This document shows positions 44,145 through 51,973 of a DNA stretch of 64,000 nt, piece after piece. Numbering within the stretch: position 1 is the stretch's first letter; each line of letters opens with the position of its first letter. Location: the NCBI GenBank assembly GCA_017397925.1, contig JAFQHO010000027.1, forward strand, positions 32,931 to 96,930, written 5' to 3'. Made by a program: the position numbers and the translations under genes. Origin of the DNA: Ruminococcus sp. GTDB lineage: Bacteria; Bacillota; Clostridia; Oscillospirales; Ruminococcaceae. The notes beneath the pieces were generated by a model that did not search any database, was not told the DNA's origin, and worked only from the letters and a program-made list of their open reading frames with translations.

Positions 44145-45206
44145 TTATTGCGGAATAGCGTTAATAACCGTCATTGCCAAATAGAACAGAGTGAGGATAA
44201 TTGTGAGAGGAGCTGAGAAGTAGTGGCAGAGCTTTTTTCCCTCGGAAACTTCCGGATTTACCTTTTCAAGCTTAAAGCTGTCGCGGTGCATAATAATTTC
44301 CAGTATAAAGAGTACAAGACCAACAGCTAAAAGCCCCATAATTGTAAGGCCGCAAGCCATAATTGCAAGGAAAGGAATGGCATTTTCTGTCATAGCTGAC
44401 ATATCCCCTGACTGCATAGCTTCAAGGTCGATTTCTCCCACGAAAAGACTCTGAAATCCTCCTATACTGTTTATTATGAAATGTATGACAATTGTAGGAA
44501 TAATTGATTTTGTTTTAAGCAGGATAAATGCTGCCACAATACCCATAACAGCGGCAAAAGGCACCTGTGGATAATTCATATGGAGCAAACCAAAGAACAA
44601 TCCTGTAGCAATTACAGCCGACCATGAGCCATAACGCTTTGCATTGTTGAGCATACCGCCTCTGATAAGGATTTCCTCAAAAATGGGTGCCATAAAGGTG
44701 ATACAGAGAATGTTTACCACCTTGGAAATGGCATTGTTTTCGGCGGAAAAGTCCGTCTGAGTGAGTTTTACACCTGTAAGAGCTTCAATGAGCATAAATA
44801 GCAGATTAGTAGCAAGGCTTGTGCCGTAGATAAAGAATATGGCAATAAATATCCAGCGCACAACCCACCAGAATGACTGCTGAGGCTTACGGAAAAGTGA
44901 GCCTACTGTTTCCATAGTCTGTCCCGATTTTGTTTTTCTGTAGATAAAAATCGAAAGGGGAACGCCAATGAAATATTGTATAACCATAGGTATAATCATA
45001 GTGATACATTTGTAGTATTCAGAACTTTCACCGACTGTTTTTTCTGCTATAAACTGCGCAAGAAAGCCTCCGCCAAACATAAATGCAGTGAATATTATAA
45101 GTATAAGTGAATTTCCGTTAGAGGAATTACGCATAAGCTTCGCGCTATATCCTGTACTTTCTCCGTTATCGGGAATTATGCCAATTGTATTTTTACTGTT
45201 TTCCAT
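44145..45206 (-). CDS. CPBP family intramembrane metalloprotease (CAAX/Abi type)
   Basis: 353 residues with about eight membrane segments. The family's catalytic motifs are all visible: APIFEEILIRGGML (EExxxR), the His in FFGLLHMNYPQ, and HFIINSIGG (HxxxN) near residue 240. Bacterial members cleave within the membrane and take part in bacteriocin self-immunity or protein processing. AAAGGAG precedes the ATG. It lies 26 nt after the stop of the 1559-residue LRR-dockerin gene on the same strand with no terminator between them, so they are probably co-transcribed. Confidence 0.92.
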   Translation of the reverse strand: MENSKNTIGIIPDNGESTGYSAKLMRNSSNGNSLILIIFTAFMFGGGFLAQFIAEKTVGESSEYYKCITMIIPMVIQYFIGVPLSIFIYRKTKSGQTMETVGSLFRKPQQSFWWVVRWIFIAIFFIYGTSLATNLLFMLIEALTGVKLTQTDFSAENNAISKVVNILCITFMAPIFEEILIRGGMLNNAKRYGSWSAVIATGLFFGLLHMNYPQVPFAAVMGIVAAFILLKTKSIIPTIVIHFIINSIGGFQSLFVGEIDLEAMQSGDMSAMTENAIPFLAIMACGLTIMGLLAVGLVLFILEIIMHRDSFKLEKVNPEVSEGKKLCHYFSAPLTIILTLFYLAMTVINAIPQ

Positions 45207-45232
45207 GTCAATTCTCCTTTTTAGAGTTTCCC

Positions 45233-48200
45233 TTATGAAATTGTTTCATATCTGTCAAGCAATCTGTAAAGTTTTAAGTTTTCATCTAAAGTATCTTCAT
45301 TTGTAAAGTTTACCGCTGTATAAAGCATACCGCCGGTTTCATTCAAAAGGAAATTATATTGAAGTATTCCTGCAAATTCTTTGAAATCAAATGTTACAAC
45401 AGCAGTATCCTTTTCAACTTCAAGCTGCCATTCAACATCCTTGAACTCATGTTCCTCATCGCCGTCAACCCACTTGATATATGCTGTATCTTCGCCGAAT
45501 TCAATTTTGTAGGAGCCTATAACCTCTGAGCCGCGGTAATCAACACCGGACCAGTTGGTAAATTGCAGATCGGCAGCAGTCGGAAGCTTCCAGCCGCTGT
45601 TTTTGCGTACTGTATGCTCTTTTTCAAGTATTTCCTGATAATGCGAGAAATCATATATAAATGTGTCATAATTTGCATTATATGGGCAGTTCATCATCAG
45701 CTTTTCATCAAGACCGGGGAACCATACGTCCTTGTTTCCGTCAGAATCGGTAATAGTTACCATTGTATCGCCGTCAACTCCTGAGTTGTTGCAGAAAAGC
45801 AATACAGGCTCGCCGCTTTCACTTCTGTAGATTACGTTTTCGTATGAACCGTTGCCGTTTTCGTCATAAACAGCACGATTTATTACAACTGTTGAATTTT
45901 CATCAAAGGGAACGATGCAGTAAAGCTCGCCCATATGTGTTCCTGCAATCTGTCCTGCAGGGATATTCTCTACAAAGCTGTAATTTTCGCAGAAAACAGG
46001 GCTGTTTTCCTTTATCCACTCAACAGCGTCAACCTCGTTCATATCGTCGGTGCAGCCTATATAAGCTGCCGCAAAAAGCTGTACTTCGGACTCTTTCTTT
46101 TCTCTGAGAGCTTTAAGCTGTTCATCAGCGTTTGCCTTTGAAATATACTCCTCAATTGTGCCTGTACCGCCTGTGGAGGTATGTGCATAGTAGGCAAGAA
46201 TAAGGGAAGCGTCAATAGAATCACATTTACCGTCGTTGTTTATATCGGCAGCCTTTGCCTGTTCAGCGGTAAATGTGGATTTACCGCCTGTTGCAATTAC
46301 TGCGTAGTCGGAAAGTACAAGTGTAGCGTCGCTGGAATCAATTGAGCCGTTGCCGTTTATATCGCCTAATGAAACAGCCGGAGCTGAAACAGGAGGCTTT
46401 TCGGGAGTTGTAGTTGCAGGTGTAGTAGTTACAGGAGCAGTTGTAGTAGTAGTTACTGTAGTTGTTTCGGGAGCAGCAGTTGTGGTAGTAGTTGTAACTG
46501 TTGTAGTTGCAGTTGTAGTTTCAACAGGTGTTCCTTCAATCTGTGGAATTAAAGTGAATGTTTCTGAATGTCCATTTCCGCAGTCATATTTGTATGTAAC
46601 CCATTCCGAAGCGTTCCCAACTGTGAGAATATTTCCGTCAACTGTACCATTTGTCCACTCAGAAGCCTTTGAAACGTCAAAGCCTGTGGGGAGAGTTGAA
46701 AGGTCGAATGTGTTGCCGATAACAGATATTTCGTATTTGTTATCACTGGTATCAAATACAATTTCATCTCCTGTAAGAACTTTGTTATTGCTTAAATCAA
46801 GACTTGTAAGCTGATTGTTTTTACATCCTAAATCTTCTAATGCTGTGTTTTTAGTTACATCAAGAGTAGTGAGCTGATTGGCGCTGCACCATAATACCGA
46901 TAATTCTGCATTATTTCTCACATCAAGATTTGTCAGGTTATTTTGTTTGCAGAATAAAACGTAAAGGAATGGATTATTACTTGTATCAAGAGCTGTCAGA
47001 TTGTTATTTTCGCAGTTTAAATGTGTAAGTGCTTTGTTTTCACTTATATAAAGCTGAGAGAGTTTGTTTCCGGAACAATCTAAAGCCTGAAGATTTTTAA
47101 AATATTGTAAGCCTGTCAAGTCGGAAATCCCTGATTCAGAAATATGCATTGTTGATTCACCCATAGCTTCACTATAAGAAAGCCTTCCGTTCTGGTCATC
47201 GTCAACTATTTCTGTAATATACTGACGGAAAGCTTTATCGGGGAAGTTTTCTTGGTTAATTACTACATCAAGTTTTTCAGGAACTTGATTATCTGTATTA
47301 TTTTTAGTAAACAATGCAAATGATAATGTAGTTCCTTTTCCGCAGTCATAATCGTATGTAACATATTTTGTATCGTCAATAACTGTGAGAATATTGCCCT
47401 CAACTTCGGCATTTGTCCAATTAGAGGCTTTAGTTACATCAAATCCTTCGGGAAGGGTAGATAAATCGAAAGTATTGTCGGTGAGAGCAATTTCATATGC
47501 GTTGTCGAAAATTTCAAGAGATAAGGATCTGCCGTGTGTATCAATGGAGGTAAGCTGATTATTGTTGCATTTCAAGAAATCTAATTCTTCATTCTTGCTT
47601 ATATCAATAGTTTTAAGTTGGTTCTGGTTGCAACTCAGGTAATCTAATAGTGTGTTATTACTTATATCAATGGTTGTGAGCTGGTTTTCATCACACATCA
47701 ACGTCTGGAGATTTGTGTTGTTACTTGTATCAATAGTTGTGAGTTTATTTTTAATGCATTCCAGGCGGTTTAACATTGTATTTTTGCTTACATTGAGAAT
47801 TGTAAGCTGATTTTCATTGCAAAACAACGCGAGTAATTCTGTATTATTGCTTAAATCAAGTTCTGTAAGCTGGTTATTGTCGCATTTTAGGGATGTTAAT
47901 GCTGTGTTATTGCTTAAATCAAGAGTTGTGAGCTGATTTTCTCTGCAATCTAAAGCTTTTAAAGATGTATTTCGGCTTAAATCGAGTTCTTTTATATTTT
48001 GAGCATGACAATCTAAGAGTTCAAGACTTGTGAAGTATTCTATACCCTTTAAATCAGAAACTTCGATTTTGCTATGGCTGATGTTATCGAAAAGAGTAAT
48101 TTCAGTTACAGTTTCGATTTCCTCAGCTGAAAGCACACCGTCACCGTCTTTATCAAAATTTTTCGCCACATACTTTCTGAAATTAGCGTCAGGGAATTTA

Positions 48201-49912
48201 GTTTCATCAATCGCAACATTTACGTTAGGGTTCTCAGATGCAAGCGACGGAATTAAAGTAAATGTTACAGTTTGCTTTTTTCCGCAGTCATATTTATATG
48301 TAACTTCCTTTGAAGCGTCCTCAACTGTAAGAATATTGCCCTCTACTGTGCCGTTTGTCCAGTCAGAGGCTTTTGTTACATCAAAACCTGTGGGGAGAGT
48401 TGAAAGGTCGAATTTGCCGTTTGTGAGGTTGATTTCATACTTGTTATTTATGCTAAAAATAAATATTGAATCCGAAGTATTGCTGATGTCAAGTGAAGTG
48501 AGGTGATTTCTATCACAATGCAACTCTGTTAATGCTGTATTATTGCTGATGTCAAGTACTGTAAATTGGTTAGAGCCGCAATGCAACTCTGTTAATGCTG
48601 TATTCTTGCTTAAATCAAGTGTTGCAAGCTGATTCTGGTCACACCGCACTTCTTTCAATACAGTATTATTGCTGACATCAAGCGAAGTGAGGTAATTTGA
48701 GCCGCAATGTAAATACTCTAAAGCTGTATTAGTAGTTATATCAAGGGTTGTGATTTGATTTTCCTGACAATTCAGCTCCTTTAAAGCCGTGTTTTTACTT
48801 ACATCGACGGCTTTGAGTTTATTATTGAAGAAATATAGTTCCTCTAAAGCTGTATTAGTACTTACATCAAGGGTTGTGAGTTCATTAGAACCGCAATATA
48901 AATACTTTAAAGCTGCGTTATTACTTAAATCAAGAGTTTTGAGCTGATTACCATAGCAAGATAAATTTGTTAAGGCTGTGTTATTACTTAAATCAAGGGA
49001 AGTCAAAGAATTTTCATAGCAAGCCAGTGTTCCTAATTCAGTATTATTGCTTACATCAAGTGAAGCAAGTCGATTAGAACCGCAATACAGCTCCTCTAAA
49101 GCCACGTTAGTACTTATATCGAGGGTTGTGAGCAGATTATTATTACAAGATAAGTTTGTTAAGGCAGTGTTATTACTTACATCAAGATTTTCGAGCTGAT
49201 TATTGTGGCAGGATAACTTTGTTAAGGCTGTGTTATTACTTATATTAAAAGTTGTGAGTTGATTATTCTCGCAGTTCAACGTTGTAAGTGTTGCATTATC
49301 ACTTATTTCAAGTCTTGTGATTTTATTATTATCACAACGTAAAGATTCCAATGCAGTATTATTACTTGCATCAAGAGTTGTAAGTTCGTTTTCGCTGCAC
49401 CATAAGTTTTTTAGATTGGAAGCGTTACTAATATCAATAGAAGAAATTTTGTTATTATAACACCACAACGCTTCTAATTCTGTACAATTAGCTATATTAA
49501 TTGTTTCAATCTGGTTTTTATAACACACTAATTCCTTGAGTTTAGTGTTTTTGCTCAAATCAAGGTTTGTAATATTATTATTTATACAGGTCAACATTTT
49601 TAAGTTTTTGAAATGTTCTATACCTGTTAAATCAGATATATTTTTATAGTCAACTTTAATAATGCTTACTTCCAATTCAGCGGCGTAAAGCACACCGTCA
49701 CCGTCTGTATCAAAATTCTCAGCCACATACTGTCTGAAAATCTCATCAGGGAAGTTGGTTTCATTGATTTCAACACTCTCAGCAATAGTATCCCCAGCCG
49801 CATTTGCCGCAAATCCGCCGCCTTTCAGCGTTTCCGCAGGCATATATCCCATAACTCCTGAACAAATCAGCAGAGCCGCTGTCATTGCCGCAATTCGTTT
49901 CATTTTTTCCAT
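45233..49912 (-). CDS. Giant secreted LRR protein with internal dockerin and unknown C-terminal domain
   Basis: 1559 residues. Signal peptide EKMKRIAAMTAALLICSGVM, nearly identical to that of the 26.1-kb gene. Three modules each start with FPDEIFRQYV-like sequence and an EF-hand-like loop (DTDGDGVLYAAELE near 70; DKDGDGVLSAEEIE near 590; DDDQNGRLSYSEA near 905). LRR arrays of ~21-residue repeats (LTTLDASNNTALESLRCDNN type) follow; the first has about twenty. Each array closes with a DVTKASDWTNGTV segment. A Thr-rich linker (~1124-1178) precedes the dockerin (~1180-1262). Unlike the others it continues with a ~295-residue domain I do not recognise, containing YIGCTDDMNEVDAVEWIKEN and GWKLPTAADLQFTNWSGVDY. 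Confidence 0.9.
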   Translation of the reverse strand: MEKMKRIAAMTAALLICSGVMGYMPAETLKGGGFAANAAGDTIAESVEINETNFPDEIFRQYVAENFDTDGDGVLYAAELEVSIIKVDYKNISDLTGIEHFKNLKMLTCINNNITNLDLSKNTKLKELVCYKNQIETINIANCTELEALWCYNNKISSIDISNASNLKNLWCSENELTTLDASNNTALESLRCDNNKITRLEISDNATLTTLNCENNQLTTFNISNNTALTKLSCHNNQLENLDVSNNTALTNLSCNNNLLTTLDISTNVALEELYCGSNRLASLDVSNNTELGTLACYENSLTSLDLSNNTALTNLSCYGNQLKTLDLSNNAALKYLYCGSNELTTLDVSTNTALEELYFFNNKLKAVDVSKNTALKELNCQENQITTLDITTNTALEYLHCGSNYLTSLDVSNNTVLKEVRCDQNQLATLDLSKNTALTELHCGSNQFTVLDISNNTALTELHCDRNHLTSLDISNTSDSIFIFSINNKYEINLTNGKFDLSTLPTGFDVTKASDWTNGTVEGNILTVEDASKEVTYKYDCGKKQTVTFTLIPSLASENPNVNVAIDETKFPDANFRKYVAKNFDKDGDGVLSAEEIETVTEITLFDNISHSKIEVSDLKGIEYFTSLELLDCHAQNIKELDLSRNTSLKALDCRENQLTTLDLSNNTALTSLKCDNNQLTELDLSNNTELLALFCNENQLTILNVSKNTMLNRLECIKNKLTTIDTSNNTNLQTLMCDENQLTTIDISNNTLLDYLSCNQNQLKTIDISKNEELDFLKCNNNQLTSIDTHGRSLSLEIFDNAYEIALTDNTFDLSTLPEGFDVTKASNWTNAEVEGNILTVIDDTKYVTYDYDCGKGTTLSFALFTKNNTDNQVPEKLDVVINQENFPDKAFRQYITEIVDDDQNGRLSYSEAMGESTMHISESGISDLTGLQYFKNLQALDCSGNKLSQLYISENKALTHLNCENNNLTALDTSNNPFLYVLFCKQNNLTNLDVRNNAELSVLWCSANQLTTLDVTKNTALEDLGCKNNQLTSLDLSNNKVLTGDEIVFDTSDNKYEISVIGNTFDLSTLPTGFDVSKASEWTNGTVDGNILTVGNASEWVTYKYDCGNGHSETFTLIPQIEGTPVETTTATTTVTTTTTTAAPETTTVTTTTTAPVTTTPATTTPEKPPVSAPAVSLGDINGNGSIDSSDATLVLSDYAVIATGGKSTFTAEQAKAADINNDGKCDSIDASLILAYYAHTSTGGTGTIEEYISKANADEQLKALREKKESEVQLFAAAYIGCTDDMNEVDAVEWIKENSPVFCENYSFVENIPAGQIAGTHMGELYCIVPFDENSTVVINRAVYDENGNGSYENVIYRSESGEPVLLFCNNSGVDGDTMVTITDSDGNKDVWFPGLDEKLMMNCPYNANYDTFIYDFSHYQEILEKEHTVRKNSGWKLPTAADLQFTNWSGVDYRGSEVIGSYKIEFGEDTAYIKWVDGDEEHEFKDVEWQLEVEKDTAVVTFDFKEFAGILQYNFLLNETGGMLYTAVNFTNEDTLDENLKLYRLLDRYETIS

Positions 49913-50121
49913 TTTAATTCCTCCATATCATTTTTTGCAATTTACAGTGACATTTTACGCAATTGTAAATGCCTCTTATTTTGCCCTTCATATATACATT
50001 CAAATGAGAAAGCAAAAACGGACATCAAAATCAAATATTTTTATTTTTTAACAATCAATGCACCGTGTTATCACAGTAAATTGCTTGGATATATTATATC
50101 ATATATTTATATAAAATGCAA
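49913..50121 (-). promoter_or_regulatory. Promoter and conserved leader of the giant LRR gene
   Basis: On the minus strand TTGCAT (50121-50116), 17 nt, TATAAT (50098-50093), then a leader that matches 25905-26086 over its full length with scattered changes, ending ATATGGAGGAATTAAA. Confidence 0.85.
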
Positions 50122-50158
50122 GAAAAATTTCCCCGAAGTGCGAAACTTCGGGGAAATC
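50122..50158 (-). terminator. Terminator of the DUF3810 gene
   Basis: On the minus strand ATTTCCCCGAAG-tttcgca-CTTCGGGGAAAT is followed by TTTTC. It lies directly before the promoter of the giant LRR gene. Confidence 0.85.
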
Positions 50159-50165
50159 ATCTGAA

Positions 50166-51479
50166 TTAATACAAAATACCTTCAAAATACTGCAAAAGCA
50201 GCAGAGTTACACCGTCGTAGGTGTTTTCCTGCAAAATCTCGCTCTGAGTTTCCCAGCCTACATCGGCAGTTTCTTCAATAACCTCGTTGACAGCAGGCAT
50301 ATCGTCAATGGGGTGGGGGTCTTCCTCGTATATTTCCTGAGCAATTTCATAGCCATTCATAAGTATCTGCAACGCCTTGTCGCTTATTTCAGGTTTCTCT
50401 CCGAACATTTCAGAAAACAGCTCTTTTTCCAATTGCTCAAAGATTTCAACATTTCTCATAGCATCCTCGTTATTATCCGGATTAAGAACAAGCCCACATT
50501 CACCATTTTCAACCATTTCAAGTACGACCTGCTCTTTTATACTATCAACCGTATCAGACCATTCATCCCAAACAAAGTCATACATCTCATTATACGCAGA
50601 AAATCTCAGCAGTGGGTCTTCACTGCGGCTCAGAGCAAGCTGGCTGAGGAATTCTGCCTCATTTTCTTTGTAATATCCCTTGTTGTGGGTAAGCTCATGG
50701 GCATCGAGAATAGGCTGATATGTAGGCGATGTATACTTGTTATGCGTTGCCTCCTTTGTAAATGGATAGGTAAATCCGCCAATCCACATACGCTCCAGTA
50801 TGTCAGAGCATAAGGCTGGCTTTACAGGTGGATAAAATCCCCTCAGACGAGGAAATTCATCGGAAATACCCACCATAGCCTCAGCTATACGCGGCTGTGT
50901 TTCCTCCACTGTAGGAAATACAACCTTTCCGTCCTCGGTAATTTCTATTTCCTCTGCCGCCGCATTCAATCCGTTTACCGAGTATTCAAGCAGGGCATAT
51001 ATCTCATCATAGGTGAATTCTGTGCGTTTTTCCGTACTCCCCTCCCCCATAACAGAGCTTCTGAAAGGAATAAGCCACATAGGCATATAGATAAATAGAA
51101 CGCAGAGAAACATCATCAGAAAAGTTTTGAAGTAACCTCCGCAGAAACGACGGTATTTCGGCTTTTTTCGCAGAAATATAAGCATAATAAGGAATATAAC
51201 ACTGAAAAATACCATTGCTATTCCAAGATACATTATCATTTCGCCAAGTACAAAAGGAAGATATGCCGTTATGCAGCTCAACCCGTCACTTAAATATATA
51301 TATACATTGTTGACATACCAATCACAGAATGGCGTAATAAATGACAACAAGGCAAGAATTACTGTAATTGAAAAAATAATTGCTGTAATACGCCAATATT
51401 TAGATTTTTTCTTCTTTTCGGGATTTTTTTCCTCAGCTGTTTCTGCAATTTCCACTTCTTCTTTTACCAATGTTTCCAT
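50166..51479 (-). CDS. DUF3810 family membrane zinc metallopeptidase
   Basis: 437 residues from ATG 51479 with AAAGGTGG upstream; the ATG at 51500 is before that site. After an acidic/basic cytoplasmic N-terminus there are three membrane segments (~residues 30-55, 75-105, 120-140). A large external domain follows, with the metal motif DAHELTHNKGYYKENEAEFL: HELTH plus a following Glu, as in DUF3810 proteins. FYPPVKPALCSDILERMWIG and SRSEDPLLRFSAYNEMY are further family marks. The physiological substrate is unknown. Predicted to act at the outer face of the membrane. Own promoter and terminator. Confidence 0.88.
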   Translation of the reverse strand: METLVKEEVEIAETAEEKNPEKKKKSKYWRITAIIFSITVILALLSFITPFCDWYVNNVYIYLSDGLSCITAYLPFVLGEMIMYLGIAMVFFSVIFLIMLIFLRKKPKYRRFCGGYFKTFLMMFLCVLFIYMPMWLIPFRSSVMGEGSTEKRTEFTYDEIYALLEYSVNGLNAAAEEIEITEDGKVVFPTVEETQPRIAEAMVGISDEFPRLRGFYPPVKPALCSDILERMWIGGFTYPFTKEATHNKYTSPTYQPILDAHELTHNKGYYKENEAEFLSQLALSRSEDPLLRFSAYNEMYDFVWDEWSDTVDSIKEQVVLEMVENGECGLVLNPDNNEDAMRNVEIFEQLEKELFSEMFGEKPEISDKALQILMNGYEIAQEIYEEDPHPIDDMPAVNEVIEETADVGWETQSEILQENTYDGVTLLLLQYFEGILY

Positions 51480-51514
51480 AGCAGCCACCTTTCTTTGCAA
51501 TTTGATTACATCTC

Positions 51515-51543
51515 ATTATAACATTTTTAATACAATTTGTCAA
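51515..51543 (-). promoter_or_regulatory. Consensus promoter of the DUF3810 gene
   Basis: Minus strand TTGACA (51543-51538), 17 nt, TATAAT (51520-51515). Confidence 0.85.
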
Positions 51544-51696
51544 TTCACATATTATTCCATAATTCATTTATGCAATATAGACAATACTGTTGATTTATTT
51601 TGAGATTATTAACTAAAATCATTTTCGGGGTATTTTGCAAAAGTCAGCAATAATTGATTATTCTGCGATTTTTCGGTGAATTTAGCACAAATTGCC

Positions 51697-51725
51697 TTGA
51701 CAAAGTTATGAACTTTTGATATAAT
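51697..51725 (+). promoter_or_regulatory. Consensus promoter of the metallopeptidase-LRR operon
   Basis: TTGACA (51697-51702), 17 nt, TATAAT (51720-51725). About 240 nt of leader follow, most of it a MITE-like element. Confidence 0.85.
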
Positions 51726-51778
51726 ATAAAAAGTTATAAGAAAAAAGTTACTATTTTGGAAATTGGGTAAAAATTAAA

Positions 51779-51951
51779 GGTAATACCGCACGGAGCTTGT
51801 GCAAAAGATACGCAGCAAGATTTTTTCGTCAGATTGTACAGAAATTCCGCAGGCATACTGTCGTATGTCAAGGGGTTTCTGTGCAAGATGAGGTCAAATA
51901 TGCAAGTAGATTTCGTGCAAAGCCGTAAGGCGGGCTTTGTGCGGTGTTGCC
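51779..51951. mobile_element. MITE-like element C (173 bp) in a 5' untranslated region
   Basis: Ends GGTAATACCGCAC and GTGCGGTGTTGCC (11 of 13 positions match as an inverted repeat). Flanked by TAAA on both sides, a possible 4-bp target duplication. The core is a nested hairpin CAGAAA...CATAC-tgtc-GTATG...TTTCTG. It ends 22 nt before the predicted TTG start and would be transcribed as structured leader RNA. Confidence 0.75.
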
Positions 51952-51973
51952 TAAACGAAAAGAGGTAATATCA

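Larger units (their letters stand above)
51480..51973. other. Divergent intergenic region: two consensus promoters and a MITE
   Basis: The minus-strand promoter serves DUF3810 and the plus-strand promoter (51697-51725) serves the metallopeptidase gene. Element C (51779-51951) lies between the latter and its ribosome site. The stretch 51545-51696 is AT-rich with nothing recognisable. Confidence 0.7.

Noticed and set aside
45900-49900. Regular DNA periodicity that could be taken for a repeat array
   Set aside because: It is the ~63-nt period of the coding LRR repeats of the giant protein.
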